A stretch of DNA of 64,000 nt from Kutzneria sp. CA-103260 (GTDB lineage: Bacteria; Actinomycetota; Actinomycetes; Mycobacteriales; Pseudonocardiaceae), in the NCBI RefSeq assembly GCF_018263855.1, contig NZ_CP073318.1:7936001-8000000 (forward strand), written 5' to 3'. Position 1 is the stretch's first letter. Each line of letters begins with the position of its first letter. The notes beneath the pieces are model-generated. The model saw nothing but the letters and a program-made list of their open reading frames with translations, did no database searches and had not been told where the DNA came from. Below, piece after piece: positions 17,402 to 26,637 of this stretch. The position numbers were made by a program, and so were the translations under genes.

Positions 17402-18964
17402 TCAGACCAGACCGAGCTTGTACGCGCACTCCCACGGCGTGAGGCCACGCGCGGCCCGCACCTTGTTGGCGATGGCGATCTGCTGCTCCCGGGTGGCCAG
17501 GTCGGCCCGCTGCGCGTACTGCCCGCCGCCGTTGCCCAGCCAGGTCTGGATGTCGAACTGGAGGCCGCCGTAGTAGCCGTTGCCGGTGTTGATGTGCCAG
17601 TTGCCGCTGGACTCGCAGAAGGCGATCTTGTCCCAGACGGCGTCGCCGGGCAGCGGCTTGGTGCCGTTCTTGACGATCTTCGGCTTCATCGGCGTCAGGA
17701 TCTGCACGCCGATCTGCTGCTTGTCGGTCTGCTTGCCGTTGTGCATGGTGACCCGGTAGGTCACCGTCTGCTTGCCGACCGTGCCCGGGTCCATGACCTG
17801 GGTCTGGCCCTCGTCCATGGTCGGGTCGTCGACGGTCTGCACCGTCGGCTGGATGTCCTGGTTCTCCTGGACCACCGTGACGCCGTTGCGGCTGACGGTG
17901 ATCTGCGCGCCGTTGGCCAGCTTGGTGTCGGCGGCGGGCGCGACGTTGTCGTCGGAGCCCAGGGAGATGTTCAGGGACTTGAGCAGCTCCTGGATGGTCA
18001 CCGCGTAGGTGGTGAGCTGCTTGGGGGCGCTGCCGCCGTCGCTGATCGTGACGGTCTTGGCCGTCATGATGTCCATCGACATGCCGGACAGCGGGATCTG
18101 CTTGGACGGGTCGACCGAGAGCTTGGCGTTGTCGGTCTTGACGCCCATCTCGCGCAGCGCGTCGCCCACGTTCTGGGCCTTGACCCATTGGGTCTGCTGC
18201 ACGCCGTCGACGGAGACGGTCATCGTGCGGCCGCGCTGCAGGACGATCTTGCCGCCGTCGGCGATGGAGGAGTTGGCCGAGGGCATCAGCGAGTCATGCG
18301 AGCCGGCCGACAAGCCCTGGCTGGCCAGGACGTCGCTGACGGTGCCGGAGTAGGTGTGCACGGTCATCTCGTGGCCGTCCACGTCGACCGTCACGGCCTT
18401 GTCCATGGCCAGCGCGGTGGCGCCGCCACCGGCCAGGCTGACCAGGGTGGCCATCACGGCGGCCTTGATGAACCGGCGCTTCCACGGGGACTTGGCGTCC
18501 AGCTCGGTCTTGACGACCGTCTTGCGCTTGGGCTCGGGGACGAGGTTGGCGTCCTCGAGTCCCTCTTCGAGCTCTTCCCAGCACTGGGCCAGGCCCTCGG
18601 TGAGGGGGCCGGCGTCGGCGCGGATGATCGGCAAGACCGTGGTCTTGGCGTTCATCAGCTCCAGGAGCTGGTCGAGCTCCATGTTGACGGAGTTGAGGAT
18701 GTCCTGGGCGTCCGGGCCGAGGACGTCCATCACGTCCTGGGTGGAGACGTAGGCCCCGCCGGGCACGAACTGGCGGGTCGACTCGAGCTCGGCCTCCCAG
18801 TCCCAGTCCCAGTCGAGGTCGGGCCGCACCGCGGTCCAGGCCGAGGTCTGGCGCTCGGCCACGGCCACCCCGGTGTGGGGGGCCCAGAAGCTCTGAGCGC
18901 TCTGCGCCTGCGTGGGCGTTTCCTCGGACACGCGCGGTCTACGGTGCCTACCGGTCCCAGTCAC
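17402..18964 (-). CDS. Resuscitation-promoting factor, RpfB type
   Basis: 520 aa secreted or membrane-anchored muralytic protein. Order: a long acidic N-terminal cytoplasmic part with WDWDWE, one membrane segment (about residues 155-175), three DUF348 repeats, a G5 domain (TVTYRVTMHNGKQTDKQQ), and a C-terminal Rpf lysozyme-like domain (WDKIAFCESSGNWHINTGNG, catalytic Glu in CESSG). RpfB cleaves peptidoglycan and triggers regrowth. GTG 18964 has GGAGG about 10 nt before it; GTG 19024 would add 20 residues. The N-terminal extension before the membrane segment is longer than in mycobacterial RpfB. It lies between tatD and ksgA as in M. tuberculosis. Confidence 0.92.
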   Translation of the reverse strand: MTGTGRHRRPRVSEETPTQAQSAQSFWAPHTGVAVAERQTSAWTAVRPDLDWDWDWEAELESTRQFVPGGAYVSTQDVMDVLGPDAQDILNSVNMELDQLLELMNAKTTVLPIIRADAGPLTEGLAQCWEELEEGLEDANLVPEPKRKTVVKTELDAKSPWKRRFIKAAVMATLVSLAGGGATALAMDKAVTVDVDGHEMTVHTYSGTVSDVLASQGLSAGSHDSLMPSANSSIADGGKIVLQRGRTMTVSVDGVQQTQWVKAQNVGDALREMGVKTDNAKLSVDPSKQIPLSGMSMDIMTAKTVTISDGGSAPKQLTTYAVTIQELLKSLNISLGSDDNVAPAADTKLANGAQITVSRNGVTVVQENQDIQPTVQTVDDPTMDEGQTQVMDPGTVGKQTVTYRVTMHNGKQTDKQQIGVQILTPMKPKIVKNGTKPLPGDAVWDKIAFCESSGNWHINTGNGYYGGLQFDIQTWLGNGGGQYAQRADLATREQQIAIANKVRAARGLTPWECAYKLGLV

Positions 18965-19299
18965 GGGGTCGTTACCTCCGAAAAGCCGATGGTCCGCGAA
19001 GAGTTCCGCGGCTGTTCTCGCCACTAGCCGACGTCAGCCGCTGCTACTCCTCGTTTCGCTCGGGTCTCGTGCTCCGACTGCCTTGCTTGGTCCCGTAGTC
19101 AACGCCGTCCAGCTGGCTCCCTCGCGGGTGCCGGCTGTCCCCGACGAACGCCGACCTGACTGCGGGCCGGTGGTTGAACCACAACGTCCAGACGCACCGA
19201 TCACGGGACCGTAACGGAGGTCGGGCGGAGTCGCAAACATTCCCGGGGTTGTTGTGCCTCCAGTCACACCACAGGGTGAAACATTTTCGGTACGCACGG
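18965..19299. other. 335-bp gap between tatD and rpf
   Basis: Intergenic DNA upstream of rpf, read leftward. No convincing ORF. The length allows a promoter plus a structured 5' UTR; rpf genes in some actinomycetes have c-di-AMP (ydaO) riboswitches, but I could not recognise that consensus here. Confidence 0.4.
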
Positions 19300-20124
19300 T
19301 CATACGCCCAGGCCGAAGACTCGGTTCACCGTTGCGGTGACAATTGTTGCCAACTCACCGACGTGCACTCCGCGTAGATCAGCGAGCTCACGCAGCGTGT
19401 ACGCGGCGCAGTACGGCTCGTTCGGGCGGCCCCGGAACGGGTGGGGCGTCAGGAAAGGCGCGTCGGTCTCCACAAGCAACTGTTGTAGCGGCACAACCAT
19501 CGCCGCCTCCCGCAACGGTTTCGCGTTGCGGAACGTGACCGTGCCCGAGAACGACAGCACGTAACCGTTGTCAACGCAGCGTCGCGCCATGTCGGCGTCG
19601 CCGGAGAAGCTGTGGAACACCACCGTGTCCGGGGCGCCCTCTTCGTCCAGGATGCGCAGCACGTCCTCGTGCGCGTCCCGGTCGTGGATCATCAGCGCCT
19701 TGCCGAGCTGCTTGGAAAGCTCGATGTGCCAACGGAAAGCGTCCTGCTGGACGTTGTGCGGCGCATAGTCCCAGTAGTAGTCGAGGCCGGTCTCGCCGAC
19801 CGCGACCACCCGCGGATGCGCGGCCAGGGCAGCGAGTTCCTCGCGCTCGGCGTCGCCGAAGTCCTTGGTACGCGTGGGATGCAGCGCCACCGCGGCGAAC
19901 ACCCGATCGTCCCAAGTGGACGCTTTGACGGCCCAGCGAGCGGCCGCCATGTCGTCGGCGACGGTGATCGCGTAGGCGATGCCGGCCGACTCGGCACGGT
20001 CCATCATGGACCGAACGTCGGCGGAATCCTTGGCGCCACAGGCTTCCAGATGGGTGTGGGCGTCGACCGCCGACACCGGAAGACGCTCCGGCATCGGCGG
20101 CCGCTCACCCTTGCGAGGAGTCAC
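19300..20124 (-). CDS. tatD: TatD-family metal-dependent hydrolase (DNase)
   Basis: 274 aa TIM-barrel hydrolase. Metal ligands: DAHTHLE at the N-terminus, Glu in VGETGLDYY, His in IHDRDAHED, VFHSFSG, and Asp in LLVETDAPFL. The family has Mg-dependent 3' exonuclease or deaminase-like activities. GTG 20124 start. Located 73 bp after metG, conserved order metG-tatD-rpf-ksgA. Confidence 0.92.
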   Translation of the reverse strand: MTPRKGERPPMPERLPVSAVDAHTHLEACGAKDSADVRSMMDRAESAGIAYAITVADDMAAARWAVKASTWDDRVFAAVALHPTRTKDFGDAEREELAALAAHPRVVAVGETGLDYYWDYAPHNVQQDAFRWHIELSKQLGKALMIHDRDAHEDVLRILDEEGAPDTVVFHSFSGDADMARRCVDNGYVLSFSGTVTFRNAKPLREAAMVVPLQQLLVETDAPFLTPHPFRGRPNEPYCAAYTLRELADLRGVHVGELATIVTATVNRVFGLGV

Positions 20125-20197
20125 GGCTCTCGCCTCGCAGAGCTCGGCGAAGCCGCGGCTGAAGTCGCAGTGCTCAATGGTGAACTCGCAAGCTCGT

Positions 20198-21991
20198 TCA
20201 CTTCTCGATCGGAGCCCACTCCGGACCGGTCTCGGCCAGCTCCGGGTCGAGCTTGGCGAACAGCGGCGTCGGCTTGCTCAGGGGCACGCCCACCTCGATC
20301 GGGGTGGACTCCCACTTGGCCTGCTCGGCCGAGTAGTCACCGGTCAGCACCGGGTACTCACGCGACGGGTCGTCCAGGTCGGTGACCTCGCGCATCTCCG
20401 GCTGCGACGCCCACAGGCCGGTGCCGCCGAGCAGCTCGTGGATCTTCTGCGCGGAGTGCGGCAGGAACGGCGTGAGCAGCGTGTTGGCGTCCTTGACCAC
20501 CTGCAGCGCGGTGTGCAGCACCGTGTCGCGGCGGGCCGGGTCGTCCTTGAGCTTCCACGGCTCCTGGTCGGACAGGTACTTGTTGGCCGCCGAGACCACC
20601 CGCATCGCCTCGCCGATGCCGGCCCGGAACCGCGAGTGCCGCAGGTGGGTGCCGACGGTGTCGAACGCGGCCCGGGACAGCGTCTTCAGGTCCTCGTCGG
20701 CCTGGGTCGGCGCGGTCGGCGCCGGCACCGCGCCGACGTTCTTGTGCGCCATCGAGACCGAGCGGTTGACCAGGTTGCCCCACTCGTTGGCCAGCTCGAA
20801 GTTGATCCGCCGGACGAACTCGTCCCAGGTGAAGTCCACGTCCTGGGTCTCCGGGCCGGCCGCCGAGATGAAGTAGCGCAGCGCGTCCGGCCCGAACTCG
20901 GCCAGGAAGTCCCGCACGTAGATGACCCGGCCCCGGGAGGTGGAGAACTTGGAGCCGCTCATGGTCAGGAACTCGCTGGAGGCGATCTCCGTGGGCAGGT
21001 TGAGCGTGCCGTACGGCCCGGGCTTGCCGCCCTTGTCGCCGGCCCCGTTGTGGCCCATCAGCAGCGCCGGCCAGATCTGGGCGTGGAAGGTGATGTTGTC
21101 CTTGCCCATGAAGTGCACGATCGGCGTCTCGGGGTCGTTCCAGAAGCGCTTCCACGCGTCCGGGTCGCCGCTGCGCCGGGCCCACTCCACGCTGGCCGAG
21201 AAGTAGCCGATGACCGCGTCGAACCACACGTAGAACCGCTTGAGGCCCTGGTCCCGCCAGCCGTCCAGCGGGATCGGCACGCCCCAGTCCAGGTCGCGGG
21301 TGATGGCCCGCGGTCGCATGTCGTCGACCAGGTTCTTGGTGAAGTTGACGACGTTGGGCCGCCAGTCGGTCTTGGACGCCAACCACTCGCCCAGGGTCCG
21401 GGTGAACGCCGGCAGGTCCAGGAACAGGTGCTCGGTCTCGACGAACTTGGGCGTCTCGCCGTTGATCCGCGACTTGGGGTTGATCAGGTCGGCGGCGTCG
21501 AGCTGGTTGCCGCAGTTGTCGCACTGGTCGCCACGGGCCCCGTCGTAGCCGCAGATCGGGCAGGTGCCCTCGATGTAGCGGTCGGGCAGGGTGCGGCCGG
21601 TGGACGGGCTGACCGCGCCGGTCGTGGTCTTCGGCAGGATGTAGCCGTTGTCGTTGAGGGCCAGGAAGATCTGCTGCACCACGTTGTAGTGGTTGCGTGT
21701 CGTGGTGCGGGTGTAGAGGTCGTACGTCACGCCGAGGGCGCGCATGTCCTCCGCGACGACGCGGTGGTACTTGTCCGCGGTCTGCTGCGGCGTCAGGCCC
21801 TCCTTGTCGGCCTGCACCAGGATCGGCGTGCCGTGCTCGTCGCTGCCCGAGACCATCAGCACGTCGTGGCCGGACATTCGCATGTAGCGGGCGAAGAGGT
21901 CGGAGGGGACACCGATACCGGAGACATGGCCGATGTGACGGGGGCCGTTGGCGTAAGGCCAGGCCACCGCCGTCAGCACGGAGGCACTCAT
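20198..21991 (-). CDS. metG: Methionyl-tRNA synthetase
   Basis: 597 aa class I synthetase. HIGH motif at residues 19-22 (RHIGHVSG), a four-Cys zinc knuckle (CPICG and CDNCG), and the KMSKS-equivalent KFSTSRG. The catalytic core is followed by an anticodon-binding helical bundle; the C-terminal tRNA-binding EMAP domain is absent. ATG 21991 start with MSASVLTAVAWPYANG, typical for the family. 31 bp after rsmI. Confidence 0.97.
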   Translation of the reverse strand: MSASVLTAVAWPYANGPRHIGHVSGIGVPSDLFARYMRMSGHDVLMVSGSDEHGTPILVQADKEGLTPQQTADKYHRVVAEDMRALGVTYDLYTRTTTRNHYNVVQQIFLALNDNGYILPKTTTGAVSPSTGRTLPDRYIEGTCPICGYDGARGDQCDNCGNQLDAADLINPKSRINGETPKFVETEHLFLDLPAFTRTLGEWLASKTDWRPNVVNFTKNLVDDMRPRAITRDLDWGVPIPLDGWRDQGLKRFYVWFDAVIGYFSASVEWARRSGDPDAWKRFWNDPETPIVHFMGKDNITFHAQIWPALLMGHNGAGDKGGKPGPYGTLNLPTEIASSEFLTMSGSKFSTSRGRVIYVRDFLAEFGPDALRYFISAAGPETQDVDFTWDEFVRRINFELANEWGNLVNRSVSMAHKNVGAVPAPTAPTQADEDLKTLSRAAFDTVGTHLRHSRFRAGIGEAMRVVSAANKYLSDQEPWKLKDDPARRDTVLHTALQVVKDANTLLTPFLPHSAQKIHELLGGTGLWASQPEMREVTDLDDPSREYPVLTGDYSAEQAKWESTPIEVGVPLSKPTPLFAKLDPELAETGPEWAPIEK

Positions 21992-22022
21992 GCGACAAAG
22001 GGTACGGGGGCGCGCCCGCCCG

Positions 22023-22901
22023 CTACCTCTTGGCCGCTACGACGCTGTCGTAGAGGGCCTTCTTGCTGACCCCGGCGGCCGCCGCGACCTCGGCAACCAC
22101 GTCTTTGAGGCGTTGTCCAGCGGCCACCCGCGACTGCACCGCCGGCACCAGGTCGGCCACGTCGGTGACGTCCACAGCGATCGGCTCGGCGCCGGCGAAC
22201 ACCACCGTCACCTCGCCGCCGACGCCGTCCGCGGCCCAGGCGGCCAGCTCGGCCAAGGTGCCCCGGCGAACCTGCTCGTCGGACTTGGTCAGCTGCCGGC
22301 ACACCGCGCCGCGACGCTCGGCCCCCAGCACCTCGACGGCGTCGGCCAGGGTGGCCGCCACCCGATGCGGTGACTCGAAGAACACGCAGGCCCTGGTCTC
22401 CGTGGCCAGGGCGGACAGCCACTTGCGCCGGTCCCCCGGCTTGCGCGGCGGGAAGCCGTCGAAGCAGAACCGGTCCACCGGCACGCCGGACAGCGCCAGC
22501 GCGGTGACCACCGCCGACGGCCCGGGCAGGCAGGTGACCGGCAGGTCCTCCGCGACGCAGGCGGCGACCAGGCGGTAGCCGGGGTCGGACACGCTCGGCA
22601 TACCGGCGTCGGTCACCAGCAGCACGGTCTGTCCGGAAGCGACCGCCTTGACCAGTCCGGGCAGCCGGGCTGTCTCCACGGCGTCGTAGAAGCTGACGAT
22701 CTTGCCGGCCGGGGCGACCCCCAGCGCGGACGCCAGCGAGCGCAGCTTGCGGGTGTCCTCGGCCGCTACCAGATCGGCCGTGGCCAGGGCATCGACCAGC
22801 CGCTGGGACGCGTCGCCGATGTTGCCCAGCGGCGTCGCGGCCAACAGCAGCCGGCCAGCGGCCTCTTGGACAGCGCCCGATACGTTATTCACGTCGCTCA
22901 C
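22023..22901 (-). CDS. rsmI: 16S rRNA 2'-O-ribose C1402 methyltransferase
   Basis: 292 aa tetrapyrrole-methylase-fold enzyme methylating C1402 with SAM. Motifs: ATPLGNIGD, AAEDTRKLRSL, VLLVTDAGMPSVSDPGY, LPGPSAVVTALALSG and FFESPHRV. The start is GTG 22901 or, more likely if the mRNA is leaderless, GTG 22892, which lies 7 nt after a TAGGGT box. Divergent from pmt with only 15 bp between; first gene of the rsmI-metG-tatD run. Confidence 0.95.
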   Translation of the reverse strand: MSDVNNVSGAVQEAAGRLLLAATPLGNIGDASQRLVDALATADLVAAEDTRKLRSLASALGVAPAGKIVSFYDAVETARLPGLVKAVASGQTVLLVTDAGMPSVSDPGYRLVAACVAEDLPVTCLPGPSAVVTALALSGVPVDRFCFDGFPPRKPGDRRKWLSALATETRACVFFESPHRVAATLADAVEVLGAERRGAVCRQLTKSDEQVRRGTLAELAAWAADGVGGEVTVVFAGAEPIAVDVTDVADLVPAVQSRVAAGQRLKDVVAEVAAAAGVSKKALYDSVVAAKR

Positions 22902-22909
22902 CCTACGAT
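22900..22909. promoter_or_regulatory. Overlapping divergent -10 boxes for rsmI and pmt
   Basis: On the plus strand TACGAT (22904-22909) lies 7 nt before the pmt GTG at 22917. On the minus strand TAGGGT (22905-22900) lies 7 nt before an rsmI GTG at 22892. A TANNNT box 7 nt before the start codon is the hallmark of leaderless actinobacterial mRNAs. The two boxes overlap by two bases, so the promoters should exclude each other. Confidence 0.5.
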
Positions 22910-22916
22910 CGGGCCC

Positions 22917-24506
22917 GTGACGACGATCGTGGAGCGGACCGAGCCCGAGCCCGACGGCGTGGTGGACGTCGGCGAGCTACCGCCGGCGACGCAGCCGTCC
23001 ACCGCCGGGCCGCTGGACCGGCTGGCCGTCTGGCGGCCCACCGACAAGGTGCGCGGCTGGCTCGTCACGCTCAGCGTCACCCTGCTCGGCGCGGTGATCC
23101 GGTTCTGGGACCTGGGTTGGCCCACCGACCGCGGCACCCCCGTGTTCGACGAGAAGCACTACGTGCCGCAGGCCTGGCAGATGCTGCGCAACGGCGGCTA
23201 CGAGGACAACCCCGGCTACGAGCTGGTGGTGCACCCGCCGGTCGGCAAGTACCTCATCGCCATCGGTGAGTGGCTGTTCGGCTACGACGGCTGGGGCTGG
23301 CGGTTCTCCTCGGCCATCGCCGGCACGCTCTGCGTCTTCCTGATCGTCCGGATCGGACGGCGGCTGACCCGCTCCACCATGCTCGGCGCGCTGGCCGGCG
23401 TGTTCCTGATCTGCGACGGCGTCAGCCACGTCCAGTCCCGACTGGGCATGCTGGACATCTTCGGCGCTCTTTTTGTCGTGATCGCCTTCGGCTGCCTGCT
23501 GGTGGACCGGGACCAGGTGCGGGGCCGGCTGGCGGTCGCGGTCTCCGAGGGCTGGGTCGGCGAGTCGCAGTGGGGTCCCCGCCTGGGCTTCCGGTGGTGG
23601 CGGTTCGCCTGCGGCGTCTCGCTGGGCCTGGCCTGCGGCGTGAAGTGGAACGGCATCTACTACATCGTCGCCTTCGGCCTGCTGTCGGTGATCTGGGATG
23701 CGCTGGCCCGGCGGGCCGCCGGCGTCGAGCGGCCGTGGGCCGGGGCGATCGTCCGCGACCTGCTGCCGGCGCTGTGGGGCATCGCGCTCATCGCCGTGGT
23801 CGTGTACTTCGCCTCGTGGTGGGCGTGGTTCGGCAGCGAGACCGGGGTCGACCGGCACGCCGCCGGCAACCAGACTCCCGTCTCCAGCTGGCTGCCCGAC
23901 GCCTTCCAGTCGTTCTTCTTCTACGAGGGGAACGTGCTGCACTTCCACGAGAACCTGATCACCGGCGCGCCCGGTGTCGGGACCCATCCGTGGGAGTCGA
24001 AGCCGTGGACGTGGCCGATGGGGCTGCGGCCGATGCTCTACTACATCGAGCAGACGCCCAGCCCGCTGGCCGCCGGCTGCGGCGCGTCGGAGTGCGTGAG
24101 CGCGCAGATGCTCGTCGGCACGCCGGCGATGTGGTGGCTGGCCTTCCCGATGATCGGCTGGTCGCTGTGGCGGGCCTTCGTCAAGTTCGACTGGCGGCAC
24201 GCGGCCGTGATGGTCGGCTACCTGGCCGGCCTGCTGCCCTGGTTCGTCAACATCGACCGGCAGATGTTCTTCTTCTACGTCACCCCGATGGCACCGTTCC
24301 TGGTGCTGGGCCTGGTGTTGGCCTGCGGCGACATCCTCGGGCGGGCGCGTGCCGGCGCGGAACGCCGCGGCACCGGACTGCTGGTGGTGGCCATCTACAC
24401 CGGCCTGGTGGTGGCCAACTTCGTCTGGCTGTGGCCGATCCTCAACGGCGATCCGATCAGCACCGCCCAATGGCAGGCCGAACTCTGGCTCCCCAGCTGG
24501 CGCTGA
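22917..24506 (+). CDS. pmt: Polyprenyl-phosphomannose protein O-mannosyltransferase
   Basis: 529 aa GT39 membrane enzyme transferring mannose from polyprenyl-P-mannose to Ser/Thr of exported proteins. About ten membrane segments. The first external loop holds the acidic motif FDEKHYVPQAW, followed by VVHPPVGKYLIAIGEWLFG, as in actinobacterial Pmt. GTG 22917 gives a probably leaderless mRNA (-10 box 7 nt upstream). Divergent from rsmI, a conserved actinobacterial arrangement. Ends at a large hairpin. Confidence 0.93.
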   Translation: MTTIVERTEPEPDGVVDVGELPPATQPSTAGPLDRLAVWRPTDKVRGWLVTLSVTLLGAVIRFWDLGWPTDRGTPVFDEKHYVPQAWQMLRNGGYEDNPGYELVVHPPVGKYLIAIGEWLFGYDGWGWRFSSAIAGTLCVFLIVRIGRRLTRSTMLGALAGVFLICDGVSHVQSRLGMLDIFGALFVVIAFGCLLVDRDQVRGRLAVAVSEGWVGESQWGPRLGFRWWRFACGVSLGLACGVKWNGIYYIVAFGLLSVIWDALARRAAGVERPWAGAIVRDLLPALWGIALIAVVVYFASWWAWFGSETGVDRHAAGNQTPVSSWLPDAFQSFFFYEGNVLHFHENLITGAPGVGTHPWESKPWTWPMGLRPMLYYIEQTPSPLAAGCGASECVSAQMLVGTPAMWWLAFPMIGWSLWRAFVKFDWRHAAVMVGYLAGLLPWFVNIDRQMFFFYVTPMAPFLVLGLVLACGDILGRARAGAERRGTGLLVVAIYTGLVVANFVWLWPILNGDPISTAQWQAELWLPSWR

Positions 24507-24532
24507 CCCTTTTGTCAACCCCTTGACGTTTG

Positions 24533-24575
24533 GAAAGGACCATTCCTCTCGTTCAACGTGAGGAATGGTCCTTTC
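24533..24575. terminator. Hairpin with dispersed-repeat stem (copy A)
   Basis: GAAAGGACCATTCCT (24533-24547) and its exact complement (24561-24575) enclose a 13-nt loop containing GTTCAACG. It lies between the convergent ends of pmt and a small gene, so it can terminate both. The same stem occurs at 49106-49148. Confidence 0.75.
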
Positions 24576-24588
24576 ACACAGGTTGGGG

Positions 24589-24843
24589 TCAGTGGGTGAG
24601 GGCGGTGGTGAGGGTGGGCTTCCAGGGGTTGTCGCAGCAGGGGCGGTCGATGCGGTCCCCGGCCTCCAGGTCGGTGACGACCTGGCGGATGCGGGTGGCG
24701 GTGGCCGCGTCGGCCTTCTGCACCACGGCGGCGATGGCGTCCAGCAGGAGCGCGGCCTCACGTAGCGCGGGCGCCGGCACGACGCGGGCGTCCTGGAGGG
24801 ACGGAAGCGGGGCGGTGACGGGTTCGGTGGCAGCAGTCGACAC
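24589..24843 (-). CDS. Small hypothetical protein
   Basis: 84 aa from GTG 24843, no recognised family. Mostly helical and Ala-rich (ALREAALLLDAIAAVVQKADAA) with a C-terminal CCDNPW segment. No signal or membrane segment. It has actinomycete-like GC3 and a defined terminator after it, which support it as real. Function unknown. Confidence 0.5.
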   Translation of the reverse strand: MSTAATEPVTAPLPSLQDARVVPAPALREAALLLDAIAAVVQKADAATATRIRQVVTDLEAGDRIDRPCCDNPWKPTLTTALTH

Positions 24844-24925
24844 CCGGCGAGGTTAAGGGCATCCACGCACCGTCACAGCGGAGATCACCCGATCGAGTCG
24901 GCACCCCGCTGGCTAGGTTGACGAC

Positions 24926-25870
24926 ATGAAGGCGACTGCGCGGTTCCTTGCCGCAGCTGGGGTTCTGGCCCTGCTCGCGACGACGCCACCGGCCCAGGCG
25001 GCGACCCCGACGCTGCTGCCGGACCTGCGTCAGGCACCGGTCGGCTGCCCGGGCGGCTGGCGCGGCGACCCGAAGGAGTGCACGGCCTGGGACGTCTGCA
25101 TGGTCACCGACGTCAACGCGCCCAACGCGCCGTGCGTGACGTCCGGCGACATCAAGGCGGTCCGGCTGCGGTTCACCTCCTCGGAGGAGAACATCGGCGA
25201 CGGCCCGCTGCTGTTCTACGCCCACCGCGACAGCACGCTGTTCCCGACGATGTCGGTGCGGCAGGCGTTCCAGAACGGCGTGCACGGCCCGATCCCCGAC
25301 TCGTACCGGGCGGCCCAGAAGCCCTCGGGCACCAGCGCCTACTACGAGCCGGCGCCGGCCCACATGCACTGGCACCTGTTGAACTTCGAGCGCTTCCAGC
25401 TGCGGACCCTGAGCGGCAGCGCGGTGGTGTCCGACCGCAAGAACGGCTTCTGCCTGGGCGACCGCTACGACGTGGCCGACAAGACGTCGCTGGCCAATCG
25501 GGTGCACGACGACGACCAGCCCGAGGCCAGGCTGCACCAGTTCCTCATCTACAACATGTGCGGGCACCAGCAGCCGGACGCCACCGACGTCACCGAGGGC
25601 ATCTCCGTGGGCAGCGGCGACGACTACCGCTACGACGTGGACTTCCAGTGGCTGGACATCACGTCGGTGGCCTCGGGCGTGTACGACGTGGTGAACACGG
25701 TGAACCCGGACCGGACGCTGATCGAGAAGAACTACGACAACGACTCGTCCTCGATCGCGGTGTCCGTCCAGTGGCCGGGCGGCGCGAAGGGGGCGCCGTC
25801 GAAGATCACGGCGCCCCCCGTGGTGCGGCTGCTGCGCAGCTGCCCCGGCAGCGGGACCTGCCCGAACTGA
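24926..25870 (+). CDS. Secreted lysyl-oxidase-like copper protein
   Basis: 314 aa with a signal peptide (cleavage near AQA, residue 25). The core matches the lysyl oxidase family: the copper-ligand cluster HMHWHLLNFERF, NGFCLGDRY, GISVGSGDDY and the closing segment QWLDITSVASGVYDVV with NPDRTLIEKNYDND. The family oxidises peptidyl-lysine using Cu(II) and a Lys-Tyr quinone; whether this bacterial protein forms the quinone is unknown. Several Cys pairs suit an extracellular protein. ATG 24926. Confidence 0.82.
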   Translation: MKATARFLAAAGVLALLATTPPAQAATPTLLPDLRQAPVGCPGGWRGDPKECTAWDVCMVTDVNAPNAPCVTSGDIKAVRLRFTSSEENIGDGPLLFYAHRDSTLFPTMSVRQAFQNGVHGPIPDSYRAAQKPSGTSAYYEPAPAHMHWHLLNFERFQLRTLSGSAVVSDRKNGFCLGDRYDVADKTSLANRVHDDDQPEARLHQFLIYNMCGHQQPDATDVTEGISVGSGDDYRYDVDFQWLDITSVASGVYDVVNTVNPDRTLIEKNYDNDSSSIAVSVQWPGGAKGAPSKITAPPVVRLLRSCPGSGTCPN

Positions 25871-25926
25871 CCCGATTCCGCCCGACCGGTGGTGCGCGGA
25901 CTCCCCTCTGGTCCGCGCACCACCGG

Positions 25927-26637
25927 TCAGGCCCGGGCGGTGTCCCGTCGGTAGCGGAGGACGACCAAGCCGCCCGCCGCCACGATCCAGGCCGCCATGG
26001 TGGTCACGCCCTGGACGCTCACCGCGTTGCCTGCCAACGCGTCATGTCCGAATTCCGCCAACCAGTAACTCGGCAGGGCCTTCGCGACGATGGTCATGAC
26101 TGGCGGCAGGCTGGTCAGCGGCAGCCACAGGCCGCCGAGCATGCTCAGCGTCAGCATCAGCACGGTGCTCATGACCTGGGCCGAGTCGCCGGTGGCCAGC
26201 AGCCCGATCAGCAGGCCGAGCACCGCGGTCGGCAGCACGCCCAGCCAGCAGAAGATGATCAGCTCCAGCCAGCTGCCGGCGCTCAGGTCCACGTGCTCGA
26301 CCAGGGCGCCGGCGGCGAACACCAGCAGCATGCCGGGCAGCGCGACCACCATCGCCGTGGCCACCTTGGACACCAGGTAGTCGACACTGCTCAACGGGGT
26401 GAGCCGGAGCTGGCGGTTCCAGCCGACCTGTCGTTCGATCGCGATGCGGGAGCCGGTGTTGATGGACGCCGCCACCGCGCCGAAGGCCGCCATGCTCACC
26501 ATCAGGAAGGTGACCGCGTCCGCGCCGTAGACGGAGCTGAACGCCAGGAACATGGCCAGTGGGAAGGCGGCGGTGAAGATGAAGAACCTGGGTGAGCGGA
26601 CGATCCGGCGCACCTCGAACGTCAACAACGCGCCCAT
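25927..26637 (-). CDS. ABC-2 type transporter permease
   Basis: 236 aa integral membrane protein with about six segments, ABC2-membrane family, partner of the ATPase encoded immediately upstream. Its ATG (26637) overlaps the ATPase stop by one base (TGATG), indicating strict co-translation. It probably exports a small hydrophobic compound or lipid; substrate not inferable. Confidence 0.85.
   Translation of the reverse strand: MGALLTFEVRRIVRSPRFFIFTAAFPLAMFLAFSSVYGADAVTFLMVSMAAFGAVAASINTGSRIAIERQVGWNRQLRLTPLSSVDYLVSKVATAMVVALPGMLLVFAAGALVEHVDLSAGSWLELIIFCWLGVLPTAVLGLLIGLLATGDSAQVMSTVLMLTLSMLGGLWLPLTSLPPVMTIVAKALPSYWLAEFGHDALAGNAVSVQGVTTMAAWIVAAGGLVVLRYRRDTARA

Noticed and set aside
18965..19299. 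c-di-AMP (ydaO) riboswitch upstream of rpf
   Set aside because: Known for some actinomycete rpf genes, but I could not identify the conserved core here, so it is not claimed. A covariance-model search would decide.
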